Part shown: piece after piece, positions 1-8,473 of the stretch
Layout: every line of letters starts with the position of its first letter
Numbering within the stretch: position 1 is the first letter of the stretch
Assembly (NCBI GenBank): GCA_016719055.1
Contig: JADKAW010000013.1
Span: 1 to 64,000, forward strand
Length of the DNA: 64,000 nucleotides
From: Candidatus Rhodoferax mariagerensis
Lineage (GTDB): Bacteria; Pseudomonadota; Gammaproteobacteria; Burkholderiales; Burkholderiaceae_C
Direction: 5' to 3'
The notes under the pieces: model-generated
Told to the model about the DNA's origin: nothing
What the model saw: only the letters and a program-made list of their open reading frames with translations
The model's database searches: none
Made by a program: the position numbers and the translations under genes

Positions 1-623
1 GAAGGAAAGTCATCGCTGGTGTTGTCGAATTATGTCAGTATGGTTAGCGTTACGGTCACGGACGCCACTGGCTCCGGGTACCATGGTCGCCAAACACCCC
101 GCCACCTTCCCAGTCAGTCAGCTGTCCCGGGGCATCGCTTATGACTTGTATGTTGTGGCCAAAGAAAGCACTTACCAAACCACCTCCAACGTAGTCGGGC
201 CGATTCCATTTAGCACTTCGGTTGTTTCCACCAGCGCCATCGTCATCGACCCCAGCACGCCTACCAAACTCTACGCCGGTTTGGATGGCACCGGGGTGTA
301 TGCCAGCGCAGACAGCGGCACAAACTGGGCCACGATCAACACCGTAGACCTGACTAACCTGAATGTGCGCGCGCTGGCCATCCAAAACAGCAACACGCTG
401 CTGCCTGCGACCTACTGACGGCGGAAGTGTGTTCAAGGGCACCTGAGTTCCGGGCAATGTTGGACCTTGGACCGCTTGTGGCAGTGGTCTTGGCGCAGCC
501 CGCCTGCGCTCGCTCACGCTGGATGCCGGCGGCAACCTGTACGTGGGCAGCGAAACCGGCATCTTCAAGGGCCACACCGACTGCCGCGACTGGACGGCGA
601 TGAACAACGGCTTGCCGCAATGA
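1..623 (+). pseudogene. Decayed DUF1566/propeller-like exported protein, copy A
   Basis: This is the 3' part of a gene closely related to the two copies that follow. In one frame it reads ...YDLYVVAKESTYQTTSNVVG and IDPSTPTKLYAGLDGTGVYA, matching the Fn3-like and beta-propeller-like parts of the intact copy at 691. The frame breaks near 415, just after NTLLPATY. In another frame the end, LGAARLRSLTLDAGGN to NNGLPQ, runs to a stop at 621-623. At least one frameshift and probably a second near 445 separate the pieces, and sequence before about position 60 no longer matches the paralogs. The 5' part is degraded or lies outside the window. It is most likely a dead member of a tandem array; a sequencing error cannot be excluded for one frameshift. 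Confidence 0.75.
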
Positions 624-653
624 CTGCGACACTCAGGGTTCAAAGCACTATCA

Positions 654-690
654 AATACATAGCTATTGACGCACATTCAACGGGGGCTAC
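654..690 (+). repeat. AAGGGCTA-class repeat, variant abutting a start codon
   Basis: The sequence from ATAGCTATTGACG to CAACGGGGGCTAC is a variant of an AT-rich repeat found elsewhere in this window (6430, 35243, 36275, 57440). It ends directly at the ATG at 691. A near-identical copy abuts the ATG of the next paralog at 1988, so it was duplicated with the gene and supplies the leader of both copies. Confidence 0.6.
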
Positions 691-1920
691 ATGGCAAAAA
701 GACTGATAACGATCATCACAGCCACACTGGCGCTGCTGAGCACCGGGCAAGCACTGGCAGCTTTGCTCGTCAACAGCAACGGCACGGTGACCGATACCAG
801 CACCGGGCTGATGTGGGACAAGTGCAGTTGGGGGCAAGCCAACGACAGCACATGTAGCGGCACCGCCAGCCCCCATGACTGGCCGGCGGCTTTTGGCGTG
901 GCCGCAACGGCCAGTGGCCTGAACTGGAAAGGTTACTCTGACTGGCGCCTACCGAGCATCGTTGAACTCTTCTCTTTGGTCAAACCGGGCGGCGTTCCGA
1001 CCATCGACACGACGGCATTTCCCAATACGCCTTCCTTGGTCTTTTGGTCGGCTTCGGCCTATGCCCTTAACTCGAGTGACGCGTGGCTTGTCAATTTCAA
1101 CTTTGGCAATTTCGGCTTCGACTCTAAGCTAATAGCCGGTCAGATCCGTCTTGTGCGCGAGGGGCAGTACTTTGGCGCTTTTGGGTTATTCCCCGCCGGT
1201 GTTTCGGGTGCCACGGCAAACTCCGCGACGCTAAGTGCCACCAGCGCGGTCGCCGCCACCGGCAGATGGCTGGTAGTGCCACGCAACGCCACGCCGCCCA
1301 GCGCCGCGCAAGTCATCGCCAGTGGTGCCAGCTATGCAGCGACAACGGGAACAGTCAGCATCGCAGCCGCAGGCACGGGTGGCATGACGGCCAAAACCCC
1401 CGTCACTTTTACGATGAATGGCCTGATTGCGGGCACTGCTTATGACCTGTATGTGGTGGCCCAAGATTTCAACTTCCAAACCACTTCCAATGTGGTCGGG
1501 CCGATTCAGTTCAGCACCTTAGCCATTTCCACCAGCAGCATCGTCATTGACCCTAGCACCCCCACCAAACTTTACGCCGCGCTGGATCGCAGCGGGGTGT
1601 ATGCCAGCCCCGACAGCGGCGCAAGCTGGACCACGATCACCACCGCTGGCCTGACCAACCTGAACGTGCGCGCACTGGTCATTCAGAACAGCAACACGCT
1701 GTTTGCCGCCACCTATGACGGCGGCGTGTTCAAGGGCACCTTGAGCACCGGCAACTGGACCTGGGCCGCCTGCGGCACCGGCCTGGGCGCGGCCCGGCTG
1801 CGCACGCTGACGCTGGATGCCAGCGGCAACCTGTATGCGGGCGGCGAAACCAGTGTGTTCAAGGGCAGCAGCGCCTGCACCCCCGGCTGGACGGCGATAA
1901 ATACCGGTTTGCCGCAATGA
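691..1920 (+). CDS. Exported DUF1566-domain protein with Fn3-like and propeller-like repeats, copy B
   Basis: 409 residues. An N-terminal signal peptide (about 1-23, MAKRLITIITATLALLSTG then QALA) predicts export. Residues about 25-155 resemble the DUF1566 (Lcl C-terminal) domain: GTVTDTSTGLMWDKC, YSDWRLPSIVEL, and the closing IRLVREGQ. A Fn3-like segment with AYDLYVVA follows. The C-terminal part has short propeller-like units (IDPSTPTKLYAALDRSGVYA, then LTLDASGNLYAGGETSVFKG) as in sortilin/BNR-type folds. The ATG at 691 directly follows a repeat and has no strong Shine-Dalgarno. This is the only intact member of the tandem array (copies A and C are frameshifted). Function is unknown; surface or periplasmic location is inferred from the signal peptide. 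Confidence 0.8.
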   Translation: MAKRLITIITATLALLSTGQALAALLVNSNGTVTDTSTGLMWDKCSWGQANDSTCSGTASPHDWPAAFGVAATASGLNWKGYSDWRLPSIVELFSLVKPGGVPTIDTTAFPNTPSLVFWSASAYALNSSDAWLVNFNFGNFGFDSKLIAGQIRLVREGQYFGAFGLFPAGVSGATANSATLSATSAVAATGRWLVVPRNATPPSAAQVIASGASYAATTGTVSIAAAGTGGMTAKTPVTFTMNGLIAGTAYDLYVVAQDFNFQTTSNVVGPIQFSTLAISTSSIVIDPSTPTKLYAALDRSGVYASPDSGASWTTITTAGLTNLNVRALVIQNSNTLFAATYDGGVFKGTLSTGNWTWAACGTGLGAARLRTLTLDASGNLYAGGETSVFKGSSACTPGWTAINTGLPQ

Positions 1921-1987
1921 ACCCGGCAACCAAGGCTAAAAATACTATGGAATCAGTAGCTGTTCACGCATATTCAACGGGGGCTAC

Positions 1988-3200
1988 ATGGCAAAAAGAC
2001 TGATAACGATGATCACAGCCACACTGGCGCTGCTGGGCGCCGGGCAAGCGCTGGCAGCTTTTGTCGTCAACGGCAATGGCACGGTGACCGATACCAGCAC
2101 CGGGCTGATGTGGGACAAGTGCAGTTGGGGGCAAGCCAACGACAGCACCTGCAGCGGCAGCGCCAGCCCCCACGACTGGCCGGCGGCCTTTGGCGTTGCC
2201 GCAACGGCCAATGGCCTGACCTGGAAAGGTTACTCTGACTGGCGCCTGCCGAGCGTCGTTGAACTGTTGTCCTTGGTCAAGCTGGACAGCACTCCGACCA
2301 TCGATGCGACAGCCTTTCCCAACACGCCTTCCACATTCTTTTGGTCGACTACGACTGATGCTAGCTTTTCGACTGCCGCCTGGTATGTCGATTTCAGCGA
2401 TGGCAGTGCCATCGGCTACTTTAAGGTCAGCGAAAGTCCGGTCCGTCTCGTGCGGGCCGGGCAGTTCTTTGGCTCTTTTAGGTTATTCCCTGTCGGCGTT
2501 TCGGGTGCCACGGCAAGCTCCGTGACGCTAAGCGCCACCAGCTCGGTCGCAGCCACTGGCAGTTGGCTGGTGGTGCCGCGCAATGCCAAACCGCCCAGTG
2601 CCGCGCAAATCATTGCCGGTACCAGCTACAGCGGTGTCACCAAGGCCGCCAATGGTTTGGGTGCCATGGCCGCCAAAACCCCCGCCAGCTTCGCCATCAA
2701 CGGCTTGGCGGTTGGCACGGCATATGACCTGTATGTGGTGGCCAAAGAAAGCGATTACCAAACCACCTCCAACGTGGTCGGGCCGATTCCATTCAGCACG
2801 GTGCCCATTTCCACCAGCAGCATCGTCATCGACCCCAGCACCCCCGCAAAACTCTATGCCGCGCTGGACGGCAGCGGGGTGTATGCCAGCGCCAACAGCG
2901 GCACAAACTGGGCCACGATTACCACCGCGGGCCTGACCAACCTGAATGTGCGTGCGCTGGCCATTCAGAACAGCAGCACGCTATTTTGCTGCCACCTATG
3001 ACGGTGGTGTGTTCAAGGGCACGTTGAGTGGCAGCACCTGGACCTGGGCCGCCTGCAGCACCGGTCTGGGCGCGGCGCGGTTGCGTTCGCTCACGCTGGA
3101 TGCCAGCGGCAACCTGTACGCAGGCAGCGAAACTGGCGTCTTCAAGGGCAGCAGCGCCTGTGGTACCTGGGTGGCGATGAACGCCGGCTTGCCTAATTGA
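1988..3200 (+). pseudogene. DUF1566/propeller-like exported protein, copy C, frameshifted
   Basis: A near-duplicate of the gene at 691, with the same signal peptide, DUF1566 domain (GLMWDKCSWGQANDSTC, PVRLVRAGQFFGSF), Fn3-like and propeller-like regions. The frame breaks near 2983-2990, where copy B reads ctgtttgccgcc and this copy reads ctattttgctgcc. One extra T shifts the frame, so the first part ends in LFCCHL at 3001. The second part, YDGGVFKGTLSG to MNAGLPN, resumes in the +1 frame and stops at 3200. Restoring one base gives about 403 residues. Either the gene is broken or the T tract is a phase-variable or sequencing-error site. The leader is the same repeat-derived sequence as in copy B. 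Confidence 0.75.
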
Positions 3201-3225
3201 TGCCCATCCAATCAGGGAGATAACT

Positions 3226-4173
3226 ATGAAAAAGATAGCTTTTCGCGCAGGTCAAACATGGGCTACAGGGTTAAATGGCGTAAAAAAATTACGTCATCTT
3301 CTGTTCTCGGGTCTGCTGACCATGCTGCTGCCTTTGTCGGCCCTGAGCGGTGTAGGCACCTGGACTGCAGGTACCGGGCTACCGGCTACCGGGCTGGGCA
3401 ACCAGCTCATCAACGCCCTGGCAGTCAGCCCCGATGGCCTGACCGTTTATGCTGGCACAGGCAGTGGCACGGTTCTCAGTTACGCGTATCTCCCCGGTAG
3501 CGTTCCCACCCCCGGTGTTTGTGCCACCGTGACAACGACTTACCCCAGTGCACCCCCCTCGGGCATGTGCACTGCTGGTTCGCCCAGCGCTGTGGTCGCC
3601 AGCGTCAGCGCATACACCTGGACCTGCCAGGGGCAAAACGGTGGCATCGCATCAGGCACCTGCAGCGCGGCCCGAGGCTACTTTGTCACCCCCAGTGCTG
3701 GCAGTAACGGCAGCATCAGCCCCACAGTGGCACAGCTTGTGACTTACAACAGTACCCAGCTATTCACTGTGACTGCATCGGCGGGCTATACCGCCAGCGT
3801 GGCTGGAACCTGTGGCGGCGCTCTGGCGGGCAACACTTACACCACCAGCATCGTCACCGCCAACTGCTCGGTAGCAGCCAGCTTTGCAGCCTCAAGTGGA
3901 CCGATATGCACCCTGGCGGCCAGTCGCCCAAATCCCGTTCGACCCAGGCAATCCAATACCTTAACTGTTACCTGCAACCCGGCAGCCACCAGCTACAGCT
4001 GGACCGGTACAGGCTGCGCGACCAACACCACCGCAAGCTGCACCGTCAAACCAGTCAAGACCACCACCTACAGCGTGACCGGTACCAAGGGCCTGCTCAC
4101 CAGCACGGCGTCTGCCACGGTGACGGTGAAAGCGGTGGACCTGACGCCCATTTTGATGTTGCTGCTGGATTAG
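3226..4173 (+). CDS. Exported repeat protein with InlB-like repeat and DLTPILMLLLD tail
   Basis: 315 residues. A hydrophobic segment near residues 24-42 (HLLFSGLLTMLLPLSALSG) is a likely signal sequence. A short propeller-like piece follows (INALAVSPDGLTVYAGTGSG), then Cys-rich Ser/Thr/Gly segments. A region from YFVTPSAGSNGSISP to TANCSVAASFA resembles divergent bacterial/InlB-type repeats. An Ig/PKD-like module follows (CNPAATSYSWTGTGC to TTTYSVTG). The protein ends in VDLTPILMLLLD; almost the same module and tail recur in a fragment at 34491-34784. It lies 25 bp after copy C with the same orientation, so it may be co-expressed. AGGGAG precedes the ATG at 3226. No enzymatic function can be assigned; a cell-surface role is inferred. 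Confidence 0.75.
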   Translation: MKKIAFRAGQTWATGLNGVKKLRHLLFSGLLTMLLPLSALSGVGTWTAGTGLPATGLGNQLINALAVSPDGLTVYAGTGSGTVLSYAYLPGSVPTPGVCATVTTTYPSAPPSGMCTAGSPSAVVASVSAYTWTCQGQNGGIASGTCSAARGYFVTPSAGSNGSISPTVAQLVTYNSTQLFTVTASAGYTASVAGTCGGALAGNTYTTSIVTANCSVAASFAASSGPICTLAASRPNPVRPRQSNTLTVTCNPAATSYSWTGTGCATNTTASCTVKPVKTTTYSVTGTKGLLTSTASATVTVKAVDLTPILMLLLD

Positions 4174-4238
4174 CCTGCGCTCACCGACCCCGTGTGGGTG
4201 CGGCGTCCACTGCAAGTGACGTGCCGCCGCCATGTCGC

Positions 4239-4879
4239 CTACCAGCGGGCAGGCGGGCGGCGGTTAAGGACGATCTGGCGACTCTCAATGCTCAGATAAC
4301 CACCCGCTGTGAGTTCCTTGAATATTCGGTTCACCATGTCGCGCGAGGCACCCACGCGGTCGGCAATGTCCTGCTGGGTCAGCTTCTCGGCAATCACCAG
4401 GCGACCGTCCTCCTGCTTCACCGCCAGCTTCAGCAGCAAGCCGGCCACGCGGCCATACACGTCGAGCAGGGCCAAGCCCTTGACCAGGTCGGTGGTCTGG
4501 CGCATGCGGCACATCAAGGTCGAAATCAGCTGCAGCGCAAAGTCCGGGCTGGCGACAATGGCCTGGCGCAGCACCACCCGGGTCAGCATCGAAAACGTGA
4601 CGGCTTCGGCGCAGATCACCGACGCGGACCGCGAGCCGCCGTCCAGGGTCATCTCGCCCACCACATCACCGGGGCCCAGGGTGTCCAGAATCATTCCCCG
4701 GCCTTCGCCCGTCGGCCACGAATATCTTCATGCGCCCAGACAGGATGACGTAAAGCGAATCACCCGTCTCGCCCTCGTGGATGACCACAGCATTCTTGCG
4801 AAAAGTGCGCACCTGTCCGTCAAAATCGAAGGGCTGCAGTGGAGAAAACGAGGACCTGCTGTGCAGCGGGAGCAGTCAT
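4239..4879 (-). pseudogene. Crp/Fnr-family transcription regulator, frameshifted
   Basis: The distal part (4694 to 4239) encodes the end of a cyclic-nucleotide-binding fold, ILDTLGPGDVVGEMTLDGG and RSASVICAEAVTF, then a winged helix (LTQQDIADRVGASRDMVNRI) typical of Crp/Fnr regulators. The proximal part lies in another frame: FRKNAVVIHEGETGDSLYVI and SGRMKIFVADG. The shift is near 4710, where GACGGGCGAAGG has one G more than needed to read ADGEGRGMILDTLG. The N-terminus is also disordered: the ATG at 4879 runs into a stop before joining the cNMP-fold frame. Two lesions argue for a real pseudogene rather than one sequencing error. Confidence 0.75.
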
Positions 4880-5166
4880 TTATGCGTGTTGTCCAGTGGG
4901 CTATAGTTGACCTTACAAAGTGTCGGGGGGGGTAAACCAGGCACTTGCTAAATTTCGACAGGATAGGCGACAAGGTTCAAAGGGACGGAAATGACTTCAA
5001 CTTCTTGCGAAATTGACTGCAAACCTTGGTGGCACGGGACTAGCCGCTTGATGGGCTCCACCGGCTGCGGGTCGAATCCCGGTATATTTTGTCGTCTAGC
5101 TGGGGATGGCCAGGATAGGCGCTCGGCTATATCACGGATCAAACCAACATCGCGAAAGCGGGCTCA

Positions 5167-6309
5167 ATGAGCATCATCTCCAACATCGCCGAATTAGATC
5201 GCAAGTTTGCTTGGTCATTCTTCGGGTTCGTGCTTGCCGTGTTTTTCGGCGGCATAACTGTCTATAACGAATTCATCAAAAACCCGAACCCATCGCTATC
5301 AGTACAGATTCTCAGCGACACGAACGTCCTAGACGTTCGGGAGAATGTCCCGGAACTGAAGATCGTGTATGGCGATGTAGACATAAAGAGCCTGAACCAA
5401 ACACTTTCAGTGGTGGTTTTTAAGGTGCAAAACCTCGGTGGTGCCCCCATCCTCAACTCCTACTATGAAGAGAAAGCGGTACCAACCTTAAACCTAACAA
5501 GTGGTAAGTTCATCAAGGTTGAACAAGTTGGGGCGACGAACGACTACCTCACAACTTCCGCGCAACCGGTTCTAGTCGGCCAGAGCAACCTTCAGTTGCC
5601 AAAAGTAATCCTGGAGCCCGGTGAGAGCTACACTCTTAAGGCCCTGCTTCTGCATGGTCCTCGCAGTGGACTGCCCTTTAAGGCAACCGGAAAAGTTGCC
5701 GGAACGAAAGAAATCCCAGTCGTTGCGGTTGAAACGGAGGGTAAGAAGGAGTCATTCTGGCTAAGCGTGGTTTCCGGAAGTCCCTCAACTCAACTGGCGA
5801 GGGCACCTGTCTACTTCTTCGGGTTCTTCCTCCTTCTGTTCTTCATCGGTGCTCCAATCGCATTCGTATCAGACAGGGTTCAAGCGTTCTCAAGACGCAG
5901 GACGGTCAAACAGTTCAAACGGCACTACTCGGGTGAGATAGCTATAGCGGAAACCAAGGTTCTTGGCGTCTATCAGAAGGACGGCTTGAGCCCGCTGGTA
6001 CGAACTCGAGAGGTCGTCGGAGACGAGGTAAAGTTGAAGCGTGTGCTTATGTACATAGACGAGAAAAGGTTTAACTCTCACGGTCCGCTCGTAAAAGAGG
6101 ACGGGATTGGAGCGATGTACCCAGTGATCCCAGGTGACGAGGTCAGTGATTTAGACTTGATTCGCAGTCGCAGCAGCATGCTTTCGATCCGAACCGTTCG
6201 AGAACTGAATATTGCAACCATGTCTGCAGATGGGGCATGTGTCGTCGACAAAGACCTGGAGAAGTTTCTTACCAAGTTCATCGACTTTGTGAACATCAAG
6301 CAAAGCTGA
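5167..6309 (+). CDS. Unknown two-helix membrane protein
   Basis: 380 residues, not recognised. A hydrophobic segment at about 15-33 (AWSFFGFVLAVFFGGITVY) and another at about 215-240 (VYFFGFFLLLFFIGAPIAFV) are predicted membrane helices. Between them lies a ~180-residue, mostly beta-patterned domain that would be periplasmic. After the second helix, a basic stretch (SRRRTVKQFKRHYSG) starts a ~120-residue, probably cytoplasmic domain ending in FLTKFIDFVNIKQS. Codon use is less GC-biased than in flanking genes, with frequent AAA, TCA and GTA, which suggests acquisition. It is a single gene with no partner: upstream is a broken regulator, downstream 640 bp without a gene. No function is proposed. 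Confidence 0.75.
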   Translation: MSIISNIAELDRKFAWSFFGFVLAVFFGGITVYNEFIKNPNPSLSVQILSDTNVLDVRENVPELKIVYGDVDIKSLNQTLSVVVFKVQNLGGAPILNSYYEEKAVPTLNLTSGKFIKVEQVGATNDYLTTSAQPVLVGQSNLQLPKVILEPGESYTLKALLLHGPRSGLPFKATGKVAGTKEIPVVAVETEGKKESFWLSVVSGSPSTQLARAPVYFFGFFLLLFFIGAPIAFVSDRVQAFSRRRTVKQFKRHYSGEIAIAETKVLGVYQKDGLSPLVRTREVVGDEVKLKRVLMYIDEKRFNSHGPLVKEDGIGAMYPVIPGDEVSDLDLIRSRSSMLSIRTVRELNIATMSADGACVVDKDLEKFLTKFIDFVNIKQS

Positions 6310-6429
6310 CGGTGCGTCCTAACTCAAACGTTAGCGCCAAGCCATAGGATTTGGATGACTGCTGTCTGGAAATTTGGCTGTCGGCTTTCAGCCTCAAGAA
6401 ACCCGTCAACCCCCATGCAATAAACAAAA

Positions 6430-6476
6430 CGCTATAGCTATCAATTAAAGAGCTATTAGCGCTTATACAACGGGGG
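6430..6476 (+). repeat. AAGGGCTA-class AT-rich intergenic repeat
   Basis: The sequence ACGCTATAGCTATCAATT, then GAGCTATTAGCGCTTAT, then GGGGGCTAAAG is one copy of the AT-rich repeat recurring across this window. The unit shows ATAGCT, GCGCTTAT and a terminal GGGCTA. Confidence 0.65.
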
Positions 6477-6545
6477 CTAAAGACCAATTTGACATATAAA
6501 TGCCACGCACTCAGCATGATTCCGGCCATCACCATCCGTCAAACG

Positions 6546-6677
6546 CCCGTTGATGTACAGCTTGCGGTATTCAAACTGCCCTTGCGCACTCTCAAGGGCA
6601 TCGGCGTAGCAGCCGGACAGGGCGGCCCCGATTTCTGGTACTCCAGTATGAGGGGCCGCCCTGTCTGGCTGCTACGC
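6546..6677. repeat. Long palindromic repeat, copy 1
   Basis: A 26-bp arm at 6604-6629 pairs with 6652-6677 with only one non-Watson-Crick position, a G-T wobble. The 22-nt loop at 6630-6651 is GATTTCTGGTAC then TCCAGTATGA. Copies at 36154-36227 and 38135-38210 share the loop almost exactly, while their stems differ in a compensated way. The 58 bp before the stem (6546-6603, beginning CCCGTTGATG) are also shared with copy 2 at the same spacing. No T-tract follows, so it is not a plain terminator. This is the main feature of the gene-free stretch 6310-6953. Confidence 0.85.
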
Positions 6678-6908
6678 AGCACCGACTCGTTGCACCACCT
6701 AGGCGCCAGGAGCACAGGCCCCGTCGGCACTGCATGAATCGACCGCAAAAGTCATACAGGCGAAACCCTTGAGTGGCAGCCAACCCTTCGCCACGAGTTT
6801 TCACACTGAAGAATCTGACAGGTCAACCATCGGGTCAAACGGGTTTTGCGACCAGGTACTTGATGTTTATGTCACGGCCCAGGCGCATAATTCACGTGAA
6901 CCCCAAGC

Positions 6909-6927
6909 CGGGTCAGTGACTGACCCG
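6909..6927. promoter_or_regulatory. 19-bp palindrome upstream of the HDOD gene
   Basis: CGGGTCAGTGACTGACCCG is perfectly self-complementary around a central G and lies 26 bp before the ATG at 6954. There is no following T-run. The size and position fit an operator or an mRNA hairpin in the leader; which protein would bind it is unknown. The remainder of 6310-6953 shows only the two repeats listed. Confidence 0.45.
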
Positions 6928-6953
6928 TAACAACCACAGCGCGACTGACCACT

Positions 6954-7781
6954 ATGAATGCATCCGACCGCTACCTGCACAACTCCGACGCACTGCCCCT
7001 GATGCCCGAAACGGCTGTCAAGCTGATGCGGACCCTGGAACGCGACGACACGACCATGGCCGAAGTGGCGGCACTGATTGAGCGTGACCCCAGCCTGGCC
7101 GTCAAGGTGCTGCGGGTGGCCAACTCAGCCGGGCTTGGGGCCCAGCGCGAGGTGGCGAACCTGCGTGATGCCGCCAACCTGATCGGCATGCGACGCCTTC
7201 GTGATTTGTCGATGGCGGCCTGTGTGGCCAATATTTTCCCCAAAGACGGCACGTTTGATCGCGCACGATTCTGGCGCCACGGGCTGGCGACCGCCGGTCA
7301 TGCCAAGGTGCTGGCTGGCCTGTGCAACATCGACCCCGACACCGCCTACCTGGCAGGCCTGGTGATGCGCATTGGCCGGGTGCTGATGCTGATGGTGGAG
7401 CCCGAAATTGTGTCGCGCTGCGACGACCTCAACGATAGCCCGGATAGCCTGATTGGCCACGAGTTTGAATGGCTGGGTTGTAGCCATCTGGAGGTAAGCG
7501 CGGCACTGGCCAAACGCTGGAACTTCCCCAGAGACATCGTGGATGCGCTGGTGGCCGCCCGTGATCCGCTGGGTACCCTGCCATTTTCTGCGCTGGGCGC
7601 TGTGCTGCGCCTGGCCAGCACATTGGCGGACGCCGGTGACCTGCAACTGCCTGAGATTGACACACTGGTGGCCACCCAACCAGCGTTGATTGCCCGCATG
7701 GAACTGTCTGCCGATGAATTGGCGCAATATCTGAAGCCCTGGGACGAGCTGACCATGGGCGTCGATCAGCTGTTGTCCTGA
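6954..7781 (+). CDS. HDOD-domain signalling protein
   Basis: 275 residues. The N-terminal half is a typical HDOD domain: LPLMPETAVKLMRTL, then IERDPSLAVKVLRVANSA, then LRDAANLIGMRRLRDLSM. A central segment with YLAGLVMRIGRVLML matches the HDOD 'LLHdiG' helix, but the metal-binding His-Asp of true HD phosphohydrolases is absent (residues MRIG), as is usual in HDOD. HDOD proteins are non-catalytic regulators in bacterial signalling such as motility, biofilm and cyclic-di-GMP circuits. No additional output domain is present. It is monocistronic, preceded by a palindrome and followed convergently by thiQ. The ATG start follows a short weak leader. Confidence 0.85.
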   Translation: MNASDRYLHNSDALPLMPETAVKLMRTLERDDTTMAEVAALIERDPSLAVKVLRVANSAGLGAQREVANLRDAANLIGMRRLRDLSMAACVANIFPKDGTFDRARFWRHGLATAGHAKVLAGLCNIDPDTAYLAGLVMRIGRVLMLMVEPEIVSRCDDLNDSPDSLIGHEFEWLGCSHLEVSAALAKRWNFPRDIVDALVAARDPLGTLPFSALGAVLRLASTLADAGDLQLPEIDTLVATQPALIARMELSADELAQYLKPWDELTMGVDQLLS

Positions 7782-7828
7782 GCGCTTCGAGCCATTTGCA
7801 GTCAGCGCGTTCTGGCCATTTTTAAGCG

Positions 7829-8473
7829 CTACCAGGTAGCCAGCAGCCGCCCATCCACCAGGCGCACCGCCCGATCGGCCATGGCACGCGCTTCCTGCTC
7901 ATCGTGGGTCACTAGCAGCGCCGCCATACCGGCGGCCTGAATACGTGCTCGAAATTCGCCGCGCAAGGCCACCCGCAGGTCCGCATCAAGCGCCGAAAAC
8001 GGTTCATCAAGCAGCAGCACCCGCGGCTGGGTGATCAGGGCGCGGGCCAGCGCCACGCGCTGTTGCTCGCCCCCAGACAGGTTCCAGACGCGGCGCTGCG
8101 CCAAAGCCGCCAGACCAAACACTTCCAGCATTTGTGTTGCCAACGCACGCGCCTGGCGCCGGCTGTGGCGCTGTTCAACCAGGCCAAAGGCCACGTTATC
8201 CAGCACATTCAGGTGCGGGAACAAGGCAAAGTCCTGAAACATCAGGGCAAAGCGGCGCCGCTCGGGCGCTAGCGCGGTGATGTCCTGATCGTCAAACCAG
8301 ACGCTGCCGGCGTCCGGTGCCTGCAAGCCGGCGGTGATGCCGAGCAAGGTGCTTTTGCCACTGCCAGAGGGGCCCAACAGCGCCACCACCTCGCTGGCTG
8401 CCACCTGCAGGCTCACGTCTTGCAGCAGCGGCTGGTCAGCGTAACGCTGGTGGATGTGGCGCAGCTCAAGCAT
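7829..8473 (-). CDS. thiQ: Thiamine ABC transporter, ATP-binding protein ThiQ
   Basis: 214 residues from the ATG at 8473, which overlaps the thiP stop by 8 bp. The first residues MLELRHIHQRY look like a normal ABC N-terminus, so the longer reading from 8530 is not used. Walker A GPSGSGKST (34-42), Q-loop MFQDFALFPHLNV, signature LSGGEQQRVALARAL, Walker B VLLLDEPFSALD and switch His in VTHDEQEA are all present. It powers uptake of thiamine or thiamine pyrophosphate through ThiP, with ThiB as the periplasmic receptor. It is the last gene of a thiBPQ operon whose leader carries a TPP riboswitch, which supports the substrate. Confidence 0.93.
   Translation of the reverse strand: MLELRHIHQRYADQPLLQDVSLQVAASEVVALLGPSGSGKSTLLGITAGLQAPDAGSVWFDDQDITALAPERRRFALMFQDFALFPHLNVLDNVAFGLVEQRHSRRQARALATQMLEVFGLAALAQRRVWNLSGGEQQRVALARALITQPRVLLLDEPFSALDADLRVALRGEFRARIQAAGMAALLVTHDEQEARAMADRAVRLVDGRLLATW

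Noticed and set aside
4173..4239. Terminator after the exported protein at 3226-4173
   Set aside because: Weak GC-rich complementarity only and no T-run.
5066..5084. tRNA-like T-arm: GCGGGTCGAATCCCGG
   Set aside because: Only the T-loop consensus is present; there is no acceptor stem, D-arm or anticodon arm around it. It could be a tRNA-derived attachment-site remnant beside the possibly acquired gene at 5167, but nothing confirms this.
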